From: REEB426 sp964551975
GTDB lineage: Bacteria; Actinomycetota; Actinomycetes; S36-B12
Length of the DNA stretch: 64,000 nucleotides
Assembly: GCA_964551975.1 (NCBI GenBank)
Contig: CAZKFI010000003.1
Location: forward strand, 1-64,000
Direction: 5' to 3'
Below, in pieces: positions 51,972 through 60,231 of this stretch (position 1 is the first letter of the stretch; each line of letters begins with the position of its first letter). A model generated the notes under the pieces. It had not been told where the DNA came from. It saw nothing but the letters and a program-made list of their open reading frames with translations, and ran no database searches. The translations under genes and the position numbers were made by a program.

Positions 51972-52763
51972 TCAGTGGCGTCCGGCGAGGAGTCGGTCCA
52001 GGTAGGTGTCGTACACGGCCGACACTTCCCGGCCTCCATCGGTGCGAATGAGCTGGATCGGCTGCCCGGAGCCCTCGGCCTGCTGCACGGCGATTCGCTC
52101 CGGGATCAACGGCGTGAAGATCGACACTCGGCCGTAGATATCGGCGAGTTCATGGGTCCGGTAGATGTGCTCCTCAGCTACCGAGCGCACACGATTCACG
52201 ATGATCCCCGCGAGGCGCAGGCCACGGTTGACGGTTTTGCGGATCTCATCGATCTCCGCCACCGCGCGTTCCACGCCCTGGGCACCGAAGAACGACGGCG
52301 TTGTGACAACCAGGGCAAGGTCCGAGGCAGCCAATGCCTCCCGGGCCAGCGCACCCAGCGATGGCGGGCAGTCGATCAGCACCAGGTCGTACCCGGCGAA
52401 GAACTGCCGAGCCCGCGCCAACTTGGGTTGCAGCACCGTTCGGCCGGTCCAGGCGTCGAAGCGGATCAGGTTCGGGTGGCTGGCCAGCACGTCGACCTCT
52501 CCCGGCGCCACCTCCCAGTCACAAGGGGTCAGAGCCGCCTCGACAGTGGCCCTGGTGGGGTTGGCCAGAACCTCGGCCGCCCCCGATGCTCCCGGCTGCG
52601 CCGACAGCAGCGACGTCGCATTGCCCTGCGGGTCCAGGTCGATCACCAACGTGGCCAGGCCGCGTACCGTGGCAGCGCCCGCCAAGCCCAGCACCACGGA
52701 GGTCTTACCGACCCCACCCTTGAGGCTCAGCACGCTGATCACGACCACCGCGACATCCTTCAC
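51972..52763 (-). CDS. Orphan ParA-family ATPase
   Basis: A 263-residue ParA/MinD-type ATPase. The deviant Walker A KGGVGKTSVV (with the signature Lys), Walker A' VIDLDPQGNAT and Walker B DLVLIDCPPSLG are intact. A GTG (VISVLSLKGGVGKT) eight codons later could be the true start. No ParB gene or parS-like repeats are adjacent, so it is not a complete partition system; the gene lies just ahead of the pnt operon. Orphan ParAs position protein cargo, such as carboxysome-like bodies, chemotaxis or conjugation complexes, or act in cell division. Confidence 0.87.
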   Translation of the reverse strand: MKDVAVVVISVLSLKGGVGKTSVVLGLAGAATVRGLATLVIDLDPQGNATSLLSAQPGASGAAEVLANPTRATVEAALTPCDWEVAPGEVDVLASHPNLIRFDAWTGRTVLQPKLARARQFFAGYDLVLIDCPPSLGALAREALAASDLALVVTTPSFFGAQGVERAVAEIDEIRKTVNRGLRLAGIIVNRVRSVAEEHIYRTHELADIYGRVSIFTPLIPERIAVQQAEGSGQPIQLIRTDGGREVSAVYDTYLDRLLAGRH

Positions 52764-52818
52764 CGGCCAGGGCCGCCGGACAAGCGGGGCCCCTCACAAT
52801 CGGCGTTAGGCTGCAGAT

Positions 52819-53688
52819 ATGCCGTGTTCAGCCACAGATTCCCCAGCGACCACATTCCAGCCGTGGGCACGAATGGCTGCCCCTCTGGTCGCCTGCGCCC
52901 TTGCCGTTGCCCTCGCCATCGGCGTACTCGGGGCGCCGCCGGCCCAGGCCAGCGAAGCACCGTCGGTCGGGACCTGCTACGGGTACGCGGCCAAGGAAGC
53001 CAAGGAGTTCACCACCACCTCCGGCCCGGTGGATTGCGCCGGGCCACACACGGCCGAGGTCTTTGCCGTGGGTACGGCACCGGCTTCCATGCCCGATCCC
53101 AGGTCCGCAAAGCCGGCACAGATCCTGGCCGCAACGAAGTCCAACTGCACTGCTGCTGCCATGCGCAGCTACCTGGGGCTACCAGACGAATTCCCCACGC
53201 GATTCCAGTTCAAGGCACACTTCCCCAGCGCGGAGCAGTGGGCCGCCGGTCAGCGGTGGGTCCGCTGCGACGTCACCCTGCGCGACCAGCTCGCTTTGGG
53301 CACCTGGGCAGGTACCGCCCCCGCAGCCGTCCAAGCGCAAGGCGCCGCGGCCTTCCGCTTCTGCACTCCCAGCATCGGCCTGCTCGAGGCACCGGACGCA
53401 ACGAAGACTCGCGCACAGAACTGCAGTGATCCCAAGAAGCAGTGGCTGCTGGTTGCAACGCAAACCCTCGGACTGTCGGGTGCGCGCTTCCCGGGCCTGA
53501 CGCGCCTTCAGAAGAAGGCCACGCGCACCTGCAAGAAGTACCGCAACGTGTATCACGGTGGCTTGAAGGACGATTTCACGCGCGGTTGGTACTACTTCAT
53601 CCCCACATCAGTGGGCTGGCGTGCCGGTGATCGTGAAGTCAAATGCTGGGTGCCACTGCAGCAGTTCCAGAACACCCCCGCCTCCTAG
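52819..53688 (+). CDS. Secreted Septum_form-family protein
   Basis: A 289-residue exported protein. A signal peptide at residues ~17-45 (AAPLVACALAVALAIGVLG, PPAQA) is followed by a mature part with eight Cys. Two copies of the Septum_form pattern are visible: one around GTCYGYAAKEAKEF to HTAEVFAVG, with W-x-C near RWVRCDVTLRD, and a second ending WRAGDREVKCWVPL. Family members in actinobacteria are linked to septum formation or the cell wall, without a defined biochemistry. It diverges from the ParA gene, which could hint at a common cell-division theme. Confidence 0.78.
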   Translation: MPCSATDSPATTFQPWARMAAPLVACALAVALAIGVLGAPPAQASEAPSVGTCYGYAAKEAKEFTTTSGPVDCAGPHTAEVFAVGTAPASMPDPRSAKPAQILAATKSNCTAAAMRSYLGLPDEFPTRFQFKAHFPSAEQWAAGQRWVRCDVTLRDQLALGTWAGTAPAAVQAQGAAAFRFCTPSIGLLEAPDATKTRAQNCSDPKKQWLLVATQTLGLSGARFPGLTRLQKKATRTCKKYRNVYHGGLKDDFTRGWYYFIPTSVGWRAGDREVKCWVPLQQFQNTPAS

Positions 53689-53728
53689 ACCCACCGGTAG
53701 GCAAGGCCAACCCGGGTAGGGTGCCGCG

Positions 53729-54793
53729 ATGCGCCTGCGTCGCGGTCATGGCACCGAGGAGTCCCCTCCTTCGCCGGTACAGCCGGTGCGGCCACGCATG
53801 TACGGCAACGGCCTGCATCTGCCCGTGGTCGCCGCGATGGTGCCCCAGATCCTCGAGTCGGTGCGTGCACCCGAACTACCTGATCCCGCTCAGCAGTTTC
53901 GCGTGGACTGGGCGGGAGTGCGCACCCGCATCGCCATGCTGCCCTGGGCGCCGCAGCGGTTCGCCGGCACAACCAGCACTCGCGTGCCGGTGCCATCCGA
54001 CGGCTACCGCTCCGAGGCCGAGGAATACGTCGCCTTGGCGCTATCCCTGCATAGTGATCGCGATACCTATCGTGTCGTTGAACTCGGTGCCGGTTGGGCG
54101 CCATGGGCCGTGATGGGCATCGTCTGTGCACGCCGGATGGGTAAACAGGCCACCGGAATCGCCGTCGAAGCCGATGCCCTACGCGCCTCCTGGGCGCTGC
54201 AGCATGCCGAAGACAACGATGTAAGTGCGCAGTTGATCAGTGGATCAGTGCAGGAGATTCAAGGCCAACTCTCGACACCCATGACAACCGAACTGCGCAT
54301 CGTGCAGGCCGCTGCCTGGACCGAGCCGACGACCCTGCGATTTCCCGTGCTCTCTGAAGATGACATGGGCGGTGCGGCCAGCGCCGAAGTGAACCCCGAG
54401 ATGGACTACCGCGGCGCCCACCTGACCCATGTTGACGTTCCCGCGATCACGCTGCGAGATGTGTTGAGCGACGCCCATCCGACCGACCTGCTGCACGTTG
54501 ACCTGCAGGGCCAGGAAGCGGCTGTGCTCCTGCCGGAGGCTGAGCTCATCGCTCAACGGGTGCGCTTCATGGTGGTGGGCACACACAACCGCTGGGTGGA
54601 GGGCCAGCTGCAGGAGGCCTTCCTCTCCGGCGAGTGGGCGTTGCTCATGGAATCGCCATCTGCGGCCTTCTTCGACGGGGTCAAGCCCACGCTGACCGGA
54701 TTCACGACCCACGACGGCAACCAGATCTGGGCCAACTCCAGGTTCCGGGACGCAGATCCGCGAATCATCCGCAGGCGGCACGAAAACGGCTAG
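53729..54793 (+). CDS. FkbM-family methyltransferase
   Basis: A 354-residue protein with a SAM-binding Rossmann region (VVELGAGWAPWAVMG) and the FkbM signature later (LLHVDLQGQEAAVLLPEA and VVGTHNRWVEGQL). The N-terminal ~90 residues, with Arg/Pro-rich start, are not part of the methyltransferase domain. Family members methylate hydroxyl groups of sugars or polyketides; those in polysaccharide settings O-methylate surface glycans. It sits between the secreted Septum_form protein and the DUF5993-like small gene, so neighbours do not fix the substrate. Confidence 0.8.
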   Translation: MRLRRGHGTEESPPSPVQPVRPRMYGNGLHLPVVAAMVPQILESVRAPELPDPAQQFRVDWAGVRTRIAMLPWAPQRFAGTTSTRVPVPSDGYRSEAEEYVALALSLHSDRDTYRVVELGAGWAPWAVMGIVCARRMGKQATGIAVEADALRASWALQHAEDNDVSAQLISGSVQEIQGQLSTPMTTELRIVQAAAWTEPTTLRFPVLSEDDMGGAASAEVNPEMDYRGAHLTHVDVPAITLRDVLSDAHPTDLLHVDLQGQEAAVLLPEAELIAQRVRFMVVGTHNRWVEGQLQEAFLSGEWALLMESPSAAFFDGVKPTLTGFTTHDGNQIWANSRFRDADPRIIRRRHENG

Positions 54794-54802
54794 CGTGTCT
54801 TC

Positions 54803-54955
54803 ATGATGTTCCTGATGATGGTGCTCTGGATCCCGGTACTCGTCGGGGTGGCGATGAAGGCCCGCTGGACGATCCCGCTCTCCCTGGCCAACCTGGTGCT
54901 CACCATCTATGTACTGAACCTGCACATGACTTCAACGATTCCCCTGAATTTCTAG
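54803..54955 (+). CDS. DUF5993-like 50-residue membrane protein
   Basis: A very small gene of 50 codons that is easily missed. It starts MMFLMMVLWIPVLVGVAMKA and ends with the short pattern HMTSTIPLNF. Two hydrophobic segments are separated by a basic loop (KARW). The length, the two-helix plan, the His-containing C-terminus ending in L-N-F and its position nine bases before dsbB match what I recall of DUF5993, a small family found directly upstream of DsbB in other bacteria. It may be an accessory subunit or stabiliser of DsbB. Family match is from memory. Confidence 0.6.
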   Translation: MMFLMMVLWIPVLVGVAMKARWTIPLSLANLVLTIYVLNLHMTSTIPLNF

Positions 54956-54964
54956 GCGGCCACC

Positions 54965-55678
54965 ATGAGTATCACGATCAACAATCTGCAGGTGGTGCCC
55001 AGTCGTTTTGTCATCACCCGCGAAATCGCTATCGCGCACCTGCTCAACATGGCGGCCCTGATGGGTCTGCTCGTGGTGCTCACCGGCTCCCTATACCTGC
55101 AATTCGCCGTAGGTGAGCAGCCCTGCCCGCTCTGCCTGGTACAGCGATCCGGTCTCATCGCAATGGGCATCGGGCCGCTGCTCAACCTCGTCATCGGTCT
55201 TCGCCCTGCGCACTATGCGCTGAGCATCCTCGCTGGTTGCGTGGGCGGCGCTGGAAGCGTTCGGCAGATCCTGCTGCACATCGCAGCGCCAGAGGATCCC
55301 GGCTACGGCCCGGCCGTCTTCGGCTATCACCTCTATACCTGGGCTGCCATTACCGGCCTGGTGGGCGTCGCTGGTTGTGCCTTCCTGCTGATGTTCCAGG
55401 CCCAATTCGTCGGTAGTGATGCCGGGGTGCTGCGTAAGCGCAGTGCGCTGCGCTGGGCTGGCATCGCGGTGGGTACCTGGTTCGCGATCTATGTCGTGAT
55501 CATCGCCTTCTCCGTGCTGCCCGAGTGCGGACTCGGCCTCTGCCCGGATGACCCACCGAACATCGCCGGCATTGGCATGGTCGCCGGGCTAGCAGCGATC
55601 GTTGGCATCGGAGCCGTCTCGGTCGCTGTGGGCTACCTGCTCAATCGACGCCTACCCGAATACCCGGGGGAGTCCTGA
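54965..55678 (+). CDS. dsbB: DsbB-family disulfide bond formation protein
   Basis: A 237-residue membrane protein. The quinone-reactive CxxC motif is in GEQPCPLCLVQRSGLIAMG at the end of the first helix, the classic DsbB site. A second pair of Cys lies in the later loop region (LPECGLGLCPDDPP), where the DsbA-interacting Cys pair is expected. About five or six helices are predicted. The enzyme passes electrons from a thiol oxidase to quinone and so drives disulfide formation outside the cell, relevant to the many Cys-containing secreted proteins here. It follows the DUF5993-like gene and precedes a VanZ-like gene by 13 bases. Confidence 0.85.
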   Translation: MSITINNLQVVPSRFVITREIAIAHLLNMAALMGLLVVLTGSLYLQFAVGEQPCPLCLVQRSGLIAMGIGPLLNLVIGLRPAHYALSILAGCVGGAGSVRQILLHIAAPEDPGYGPAVFGYHLYTWAAITGLVGVAGCAFLLMFQAQFVGSDAGVLRKRSALRWAGIAVGTWFAIYVVIIAFSVLPECGLGLCPDDPPNIAGIGMVAGLAAIVGIGAVSVAVGYLLNRRLPEYPGES

Positions 55679-55691
55679 TCTTCATCAGCAG

Positions 55692-56159
55692 ATGAGCGAA
55701 CCGACCGGGCGGAGCCAAAGGAATCACGACCTGCTGCGTTGGACCGTGGCCGTCCTCGCCGTGGTCATCGCCACCACCATCATGTGGTCCGATGGTGCTG
55801 TCGATGCCTGGCGTGCACTCGTCAAGCTCGCTCTCACCTGGAATGCCGAGGCAACCAGCACCGTCATGGGCGTGCGTCGCTGGGGTGACGCGGACCTGCA
55901 CATCCTGCTCTGGAGCACGGTCACCCTGGTCGTGCTCTGGGCGACCCGTACCCGAAGTCAGGCAATCGGAGCACTGCTAGCACTGCTGGGCTGGTCGGCA
56001 TTTACTGAACTGGCGCAGCCCTGGTTCGCGGAGCAGCGCACCAGGCAGGGCCTGGACTTCGCCGGGAATGCCATCGGCATTCTGCTCGCCGCCGCGGCGT
56101 TTTGGGTCTTTACCCGCATCCGTCAGCGGCGTGTGCCTGTCGCATCCATACGCGCATAG
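55692..56159 (+). CDS. VanZ-like membrane protein
   Basis: A 155-residue protein starting at the ATG at 55692; an extended frame would overlap dsbB. Helices include RWTVAVLAVVIATTIMW, LLWSTVTLVVLWA and NAIGILLAAAAFWVF. The VanZ pattern is visible as WSAFTELAQPWF, EQRTRQGLDFAGNAIG: Glu-Gln, Arg and Asp-x-x-x-Asn residues in the last two helices. VanZ-like proteins are tied to lipophilic antibiotic tolerance, but their biochemical role is open. The end overlaps the convergent MFS gene by 37 bases. Confidence 0.8.
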   Translation: MSEPTGRSQRNHDLLRWTVAVLAVVIATTIMWSDGAVDAWRALVKLALTWNAEATSTVMGVRRWGDADLHILLWSTVTLVVLWATRTRSQAIGALLALLGWSAFTELAQPWFAEQRTRQGLDFAGNAIGILLAAAAFWVFTRIRQRRVPVASIRA

Positions 56160-57733
56160 TCATCGAGGAGCTGCGCCTCGCCCTTCGGGCCCGGAAGGCG
56201 CAGCGCAACCAGCGCCGCACCAAGCAGCACAGCAATGACGGCAGCGGTGTACGCCCAGTTGGCTCCGTCCAGGAATGACGTTGCGGCGGCCTGCAGAATC
56301 TGCGTCGCGTACTGCGGTGCACTGGCGCTGATATCGGCCGCACTTGCGTAGGACTGCTGGAGTGCGGCCTGCGTTGACGCAGTGATGGAGGCAGCCTGGG
56401 GCGAATCGCCGATGGCCTTGGCCATCTGGGTCGCATACCCCGCAGTGAGCAGGGAACCAAGGAGCGCCTGCATGACGGCACCGCCAAGGTCACGCTGCAG
56501 GTCCGAGGTGCCCGAGGCCATACCCACTCGAATGACGGGTACCGAACTGGTGAGCAGCCGTGATGCCGGGGTGAGGGCAATACCGGCGCCGAGACCGATC
56601 AGGAAGTACGACAGGCCTACCCAGATGTACGGAGTCTGCAGCCGCCAGAACAGCAGCATGATCACGAATGCCGGAAGGATGCAGCCATACCCTGCGAGCA
56701 ACGTGGTGCGGGAGGCTCGCTTGGTGACCAGTCGGGCGGACAATGGCGCAGCCAGGATCATTCCGACTGCTGCTGGCAGCACTGCCAGACCAGCCTGCAG
56801 GGTGCTGTACCCGAGGACGTTCTGCAGAAACTGCTGTCCAACGAACATCGCGCCCATGAGCGAACCGAACACGATCATGCCGGCGACTGCAGCAACCCAG
56901 AACAAGCGACGCGATGCGTAGCGCAGGTCGTACAGCGGCTGCTGTGATCGAGCCTGTTGATGCCGTTGTCGAATGAAGAATCCCACTGCCACCACGACGG
57001 CTCCCACCATCATGAGGAGAGAGACCAGTCGAAGATTCGGTGCGGAGATCAGACCGAGGCCGAGCACCAGCAGGGCGATCATGCAGACCGAGAGCACACC
57101 GCCGAGGTGATCAACCGGGTCCGTCGTCTCGTTGACATGCGCCGGAACACACCAGATCACCAGCGGTAGGGCAACGGCGGCTGGAACGACAGCGATAAGG
57201 AAGACCGAACCCCACCAGGCCACCTCGAGTAGGCCGCCTGCGATCACCGGTCCCAGAATCGCTGCTCCGCCACTGACACCTGACCACAGGGCGATCGCCT
57301 TCACCCTCTTGCCCCCAGGGCCCCAGAGGGCCGTAATCAGCGCCAACGTCGTCGGAAATGCCATTCCTGCCGCCACTCCCGTGCAGATGCGTGCCGCGAT
57401 CAGGATTTCGACTGTGGGCGCGAAGGCGGCCAGGAAGCTGAAGGGCAGGGTCAGCGCCAGACCCACAATGAGCAGCAGTTTGCGGCCGTAACGATCGCCG
57501 AGCGCGCCCAGGTAGAGCACCGACATGGCCAGTCCAAGGGAGCAGCCGACAGCGACGAGGTTGAGTGGTGTCTGGCCGGTTTGGAATGCTCTCCCGATGC
57601 TGGAGAGCGCGATATTGGCGACACTGAGGTTCACGTTGCACACCAGGGCAGCGAGGATCAGCGTGGTGAGGACCAGGCCGCTGCGTGCCGGCACTAGTTC
57701 CGAAACAGCTGGTTCGCTCGTCTTCGATGGCAC
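56123..57733 (-). CDS. DHA2-family (EmrB/QacA-like) drug exporter
   Basis: A 536-residue major facilitator with about fourteen helices and a GTG start. Motif A is LGDRYGRKLLLIVGLAL, and motif C is seen in GGAAILGPVIAGGLLEVAWW, both typical of DHA2 antiporters. A characteristic long loop separates helices 13 and 14 (about residues 430-490, rich in Ala, Gln and Ser). It expels drugs or metabolites using proton exchange. It stands alone between the VanZ-like gene (convergent) and the oxidase operon (same strand, 35 bases upstream). Confidence 0.87.
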   Translation of the reverse strand: MPSKTSEPAVSELVPARSGLVLTTLILAALVCNVNLSVANIALSSIGRAFQTGQTPLNLVAVGCSLGLAMSVLYLGALGDRYGRKLLLIVGLALTLPFSFLAAFAPTVEILIAARICTGVAAGMAFPTTLALITALWGPGGKRVKAIALWSGVSGGAAILGPVIAGGLLEVAWWGSVFLIAVVPAAVALPLVIWCVPAHVNETTDPVDHLGGVLSVCMIALLVLGLGLISAPNLRLVSLLMMVGAVVVAVGFFIRQRHQQARSQQPLYDLRYASRRLFWVAAVAGMIVFGSLMGAMFVGQQFLQNVLGYSTLQAGLAVLPAAVGMILAAPLSARLVTKRASRTTLLAGYGCILPAFVIMLLFWRLQTPYIWVGLSYFLIGLGAGIALTPASRLLTSSVPVIRVGMASGTSDLQRDLGGAVMQALLGSLLTAGYATQMAKAIGDSPQAASITASTQAALQQSYASAADISASAPQYATQILQAAATSFLDGANWAYTAAVIAVLLGAALVALRLPGPKGEAQLLDDYARMDATGTRR

Positions 57734-57767
57734 CGGGGAAAACTAGCAGCGAGCCGACCAGGTACCA

Positions 57768-58145
57768 CTAGGCCGAGGGTGGCTCACCGTCGCGCACCTG
57801 GCGTTGATAGTCCCGCCATGCCTGCAGCTGCGGATCCTCGGGCTCGCGTTCAGCGGTGAATCGTGCGGCGCGCTCCTTCCACCGCCGCGCAAAGCCACCC
57901 CCTGCCTCACGCTTGAATCGGTACCAGATCCAGATACAGAAGAGGCCGATCATCGGCCACTCGACCATGTAGACCCAGGCTCGCCACACACCCTCACTGG
58001 CTCGCCGCACTTCAATGATCGTGAAAACCGTGCAGAGAACTAGCGCCACCGCGAGCGGCAGGTCGAGCTGCCAGAAATCGCGAACCCGACTGCGCGGTCG
58101 CTCCGGAGCAGTTTCATCGAAGACCGGCTTGCCGGAGTCACTCAT
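57768..58145 (-). CDS. Two-helix membrane protein at end of oxidase operon
   Basis: About 125 residues from the ATG at 58145, which overlaps the stop of the CopD gene (ATGA). Two hydrophobic segments (LPLAVALVLCTVFTIIEV and WVYMVEWPMIGLFCIWIWY) are followed by a basic, helical tail (FARRWKERAARFTAEREPED). No copper-binding cluster is visible. The segment spacing and basic C-tail resemble small assembly factors, but I cannot place it in a family. As the sixth and last gene of the coupled oxidase operon it is probably an accessory or assembly factor. Confidence 0.65.
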   Translation of the reverse strand: MSDSGKPVFDETAPERPRSRVRDFWQLDLPLAVALVLCTVFTIIEVRRASEGVWRAWVYMVEWPMIGLFCIWIWYRFKREAGGGFARRWKERAARFTAEREPEDPQLQAWRDYQRQVRDGEPPSA

Positions 58146-59545
58146 GACACCGACACTGCCACATCTGTTAGCGCCCTGCGGCTCCGTCCGACCTGCCACC
58201 ACACCAGGAGCAAGGCCACTCCGGAGACGGCGGCAACCGCCGACATACGCCAGGAGATGGCATCACCCAGCCACAGATTGGCGATGAGGGCACTGGGTAG
58301 CCCGAGGACTCCCAACCACACAGCGGTTGCAGAGTTCCTCGCCGCCGAGATTGCGCACCACCCGGCCAGAATGAGCAGCGCGAGTTCTAGGAGCAGACCC
58401 GTTGGGCCCAGTGCGGTGCGCAGCAGGCCAACGCCGCCTACCTCCACGATCACCAGCAGGAAGACGACCATCGCGGCCTCTGGCAGGGCATTGCTGATAC
58501 GCCATCCCCGTGGCCAGATTTGCAGGACGATCATCGGAACAGCGACACCTAGGGCAACCAGCGTCAACGGCGCTATCCCGTTGCTCGGAATGGGTGGTGG
58601 ACCCAACCGCACGAGAACTACCGATGCAGCAAGGGCTGTGGCCATAGCCAGGAACTCGACACCGGCGATGCGGGCCACGGTGATCGGCACGCTTGCTTGG
58701 GGTAGGTGGTCGATTGCGCGTCTGCGTTGCAGCCAACCGAGCCGGATCAACCAGGCCAGCAGCACCCCTTTGGTGATGACCAAACTTCCGTAACTACTGC
58801 CCACTAGGTCGCCTAGGGCTCCGACGACCAGACTGGCCGTGAGTAAACCAGTTTCGGCGGCCACGACTACGCAGATCAGCGCGATGACGCTGAATTTTGG
58901 CAGCACTGCTACTGCTCGATCCGGTTCGAGTAGGCAGAGCGCACTCGTCGCGGCCAAGCCACCGATCCACAGGGAAATCGCGATTGCATGCAGGCCCGTG
59001 GAAACACCGGCGATGGCGTGTTCACTGGTCACCCCGGCATGACCGGCGATCGGAAGTGCGGCAACGGCGATGGCGATGAGGGCGAGGGCCACACTCGCCA
59101 CCCAGCGCTGTCTGAGGAACGAGGGCAGGCTGATAAGGATCCCCGCAAGCACCAGGCAGACGATCTGAATCTGAATTGCCTGACCGATGGCTGTAGTCGT
59201 CAAAATCGGCAGTAGCCCTTCGACCGCGAGCTGGCCGGCCAGGACATCAGCCTGCAGTGTGAACACGGCTGCGCAGGCCAAACCCAGCGCAATCGCGCAC
59301 CAACCCAGAGCCCACGAACGCGCACGTGCACCACCACCGATCAGCGCAGCCAGCACCGACCCTGCAGCGATCGCGAGGGCGACATCCCTCGCGTAGGCGA
59401 CGAATGGCACGGCCACCTGCGTGACCAACGGAGTGCTGACGAGTCCTGGTAGCGCTGCGGTACTGAGTGCACCAACACCCCAGAGCAGAACAACCAGTGG
59501 GAGAAATCCCCACCACAGACGAGAACCGAGTCGACTCCCGGTCAC
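58142..59545 (-). CDS. CopD-domain copper-resistance-type membrane protein
   Basis: A 467-residue polytopic protein. Helices of the CopD domain are recognisable around HAIAISLWIGGLAATSALCL, FSVIALICVVVAAETGLL and SYGSLVITKGVLLAWLIRLG. Additional N- and C-terminal helices flank it (about twelve or more in total). CopD proteins move or bind copper at the membrane, and in oxidase operons supply or safeguard the CuB and CuA metals. It overlaps the coxIII gene by four bases upstream and the small membrane protein downstream. A CtaG-like gene stands at the other end of the locus. Confidence 0.85.
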   Translation of the reverse strand: MTGSRLGSRLWWGFLPLVVLLWGVGALSTAALPGLVSTPLVTQVAVPFVAYARDVALAIAAGSVLAALIGGGARARSWALGWCAIALGLACAAVFTLQADVLAGQLAVEGLLPILTTTAIGQAIQIQIVCLVLAGILISLPSFLRQRWVASVALALIAIAVAALPIAGHAGVTSEHAIAGVSTGLHAIAISLWIGGLAATSALCLLEPDRAVAVLPKFSVIALICVVVAAETGLLTASLVVGALGDLVGSSYGSLVITKGVLLAWLIRLGWLQRRRAIDHLPQASVPITVARIAGVEFLAMATALAASVVLVRLGPPPIPSNGIAPLTLVALGVAVPMIVLQIWPRGWRISNALPEAAMVVFLLVIVEVGGVGLLRTALGPTGLLLELALLILAGWCAISAARNSATAVWLGVLGLPSALIANLWLGDAISWRMSAVAAVSGVALLLVWWQVGRSRRALTDVAVSVS

Positions 59546-60231
59546 GAGCCCGAACTACTCGAGGGAGAAGCAGCCGGCGATGACGATGGTGCTGGCTGCT
59601 GGAACTCACCGAAGGCGGGGCTTGAGGTATTCGGACTTGTTGTCATCGTGGTCGCGAACAGAGCGCCGAGGAAGATCGCGATTGCTGCCCAGGTCGCGTA
59701 CATCGCGACCAGCTTTGCCTGCGAGGGATTCTCTGGGCTAATCAGGCCGGCACGGGTTCGTCCCAGCACACCCATCACGAGGACCAAGACGATGCCCAGA
59801 TGCAGTGCAGCACCGATACAGAGCCAGAACGTGGCTGATGCGTAGGCGCCGTCATCAGCGCCGAATGGGAATGTGGAGAGCTGGATGATCTGCAGCACCA
59901 GGGTCGCGAACACAAGCAGGGTGGCGAGAGCTGCCACGGCGAGTGGCTCCTTGCGCCCCCCGTGCAGGAGGAGTCGATGGCCCCACCACAGCAGTACCGC
60001 TACGAGAGCACTACCGGCTGCAATCACCCAGAACAGCAGCGGATCGGCGAACGCGTCCTTCGGTGGCGCCCAGGCATTGTTGACATTCAGGCCCCATAGG
60101 TACGCGTAGGCGATGAGGAGCGCGATGGTGCCCGAGGCGTCGGAGATGATGCAAAGCAGCACGCCCAGTCTGTTGCGCCGCGCAACGACCTCAACGGGCT
60201 CACCTGTTGTAGGTGATCGCAGGGCACTCAT
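59542..60231 (-). CDS. ctaE: Cytochrome c oxidase subunit III-like protein
   Basis: A 229-residue membrane protein with about five helices. RRNRLGVLLCIISDASGTIALLIAYAYLW (key segment) replaces the canonical G-x-W-x-F-l-a-s-E-x-x-F motif of COX III, keeping the pattern of small and aromatic residues but with Asp in place of Glu. FWLCIGAALHLGIVLVLVM matches the later helix in which His normally occurs. A ~35-residue low-complexity tail of Ser, Ala and Pro ends the protein. It is the fourth gene of the coupled operon (overlaps coxI and CopD genes by four bases each). It is divergent, so the call rests partly on context. Confidence 0.72.
   Translation of the reverse strand: MSALRSPTTGEPVEVVARRNRLGVLLCIISDASGTIALLIAYAYLWGLNVNNAWAPPKDAFADPLLFWVIAAGSALVAVLLWWGHRLLLHGGRKEPLAVAALATLLVFATLVLQIIQLSTFPFGADDGAYASATFWLCIGAALHLGIVLVLVMGVLGRTRAGLISPENPSQAKLVAMYATWAAIAIFLGALFATTMTTSPNTSSPAFGEFQQPAPSSSPAASPSSSSGS

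Noticed and set aside
51972..52763. Chromosomal or plasmid partition locus and replication origin
   Set aside because: No ParB, parS-like palindromes, dnaA or replication genes are near the ParA gene.
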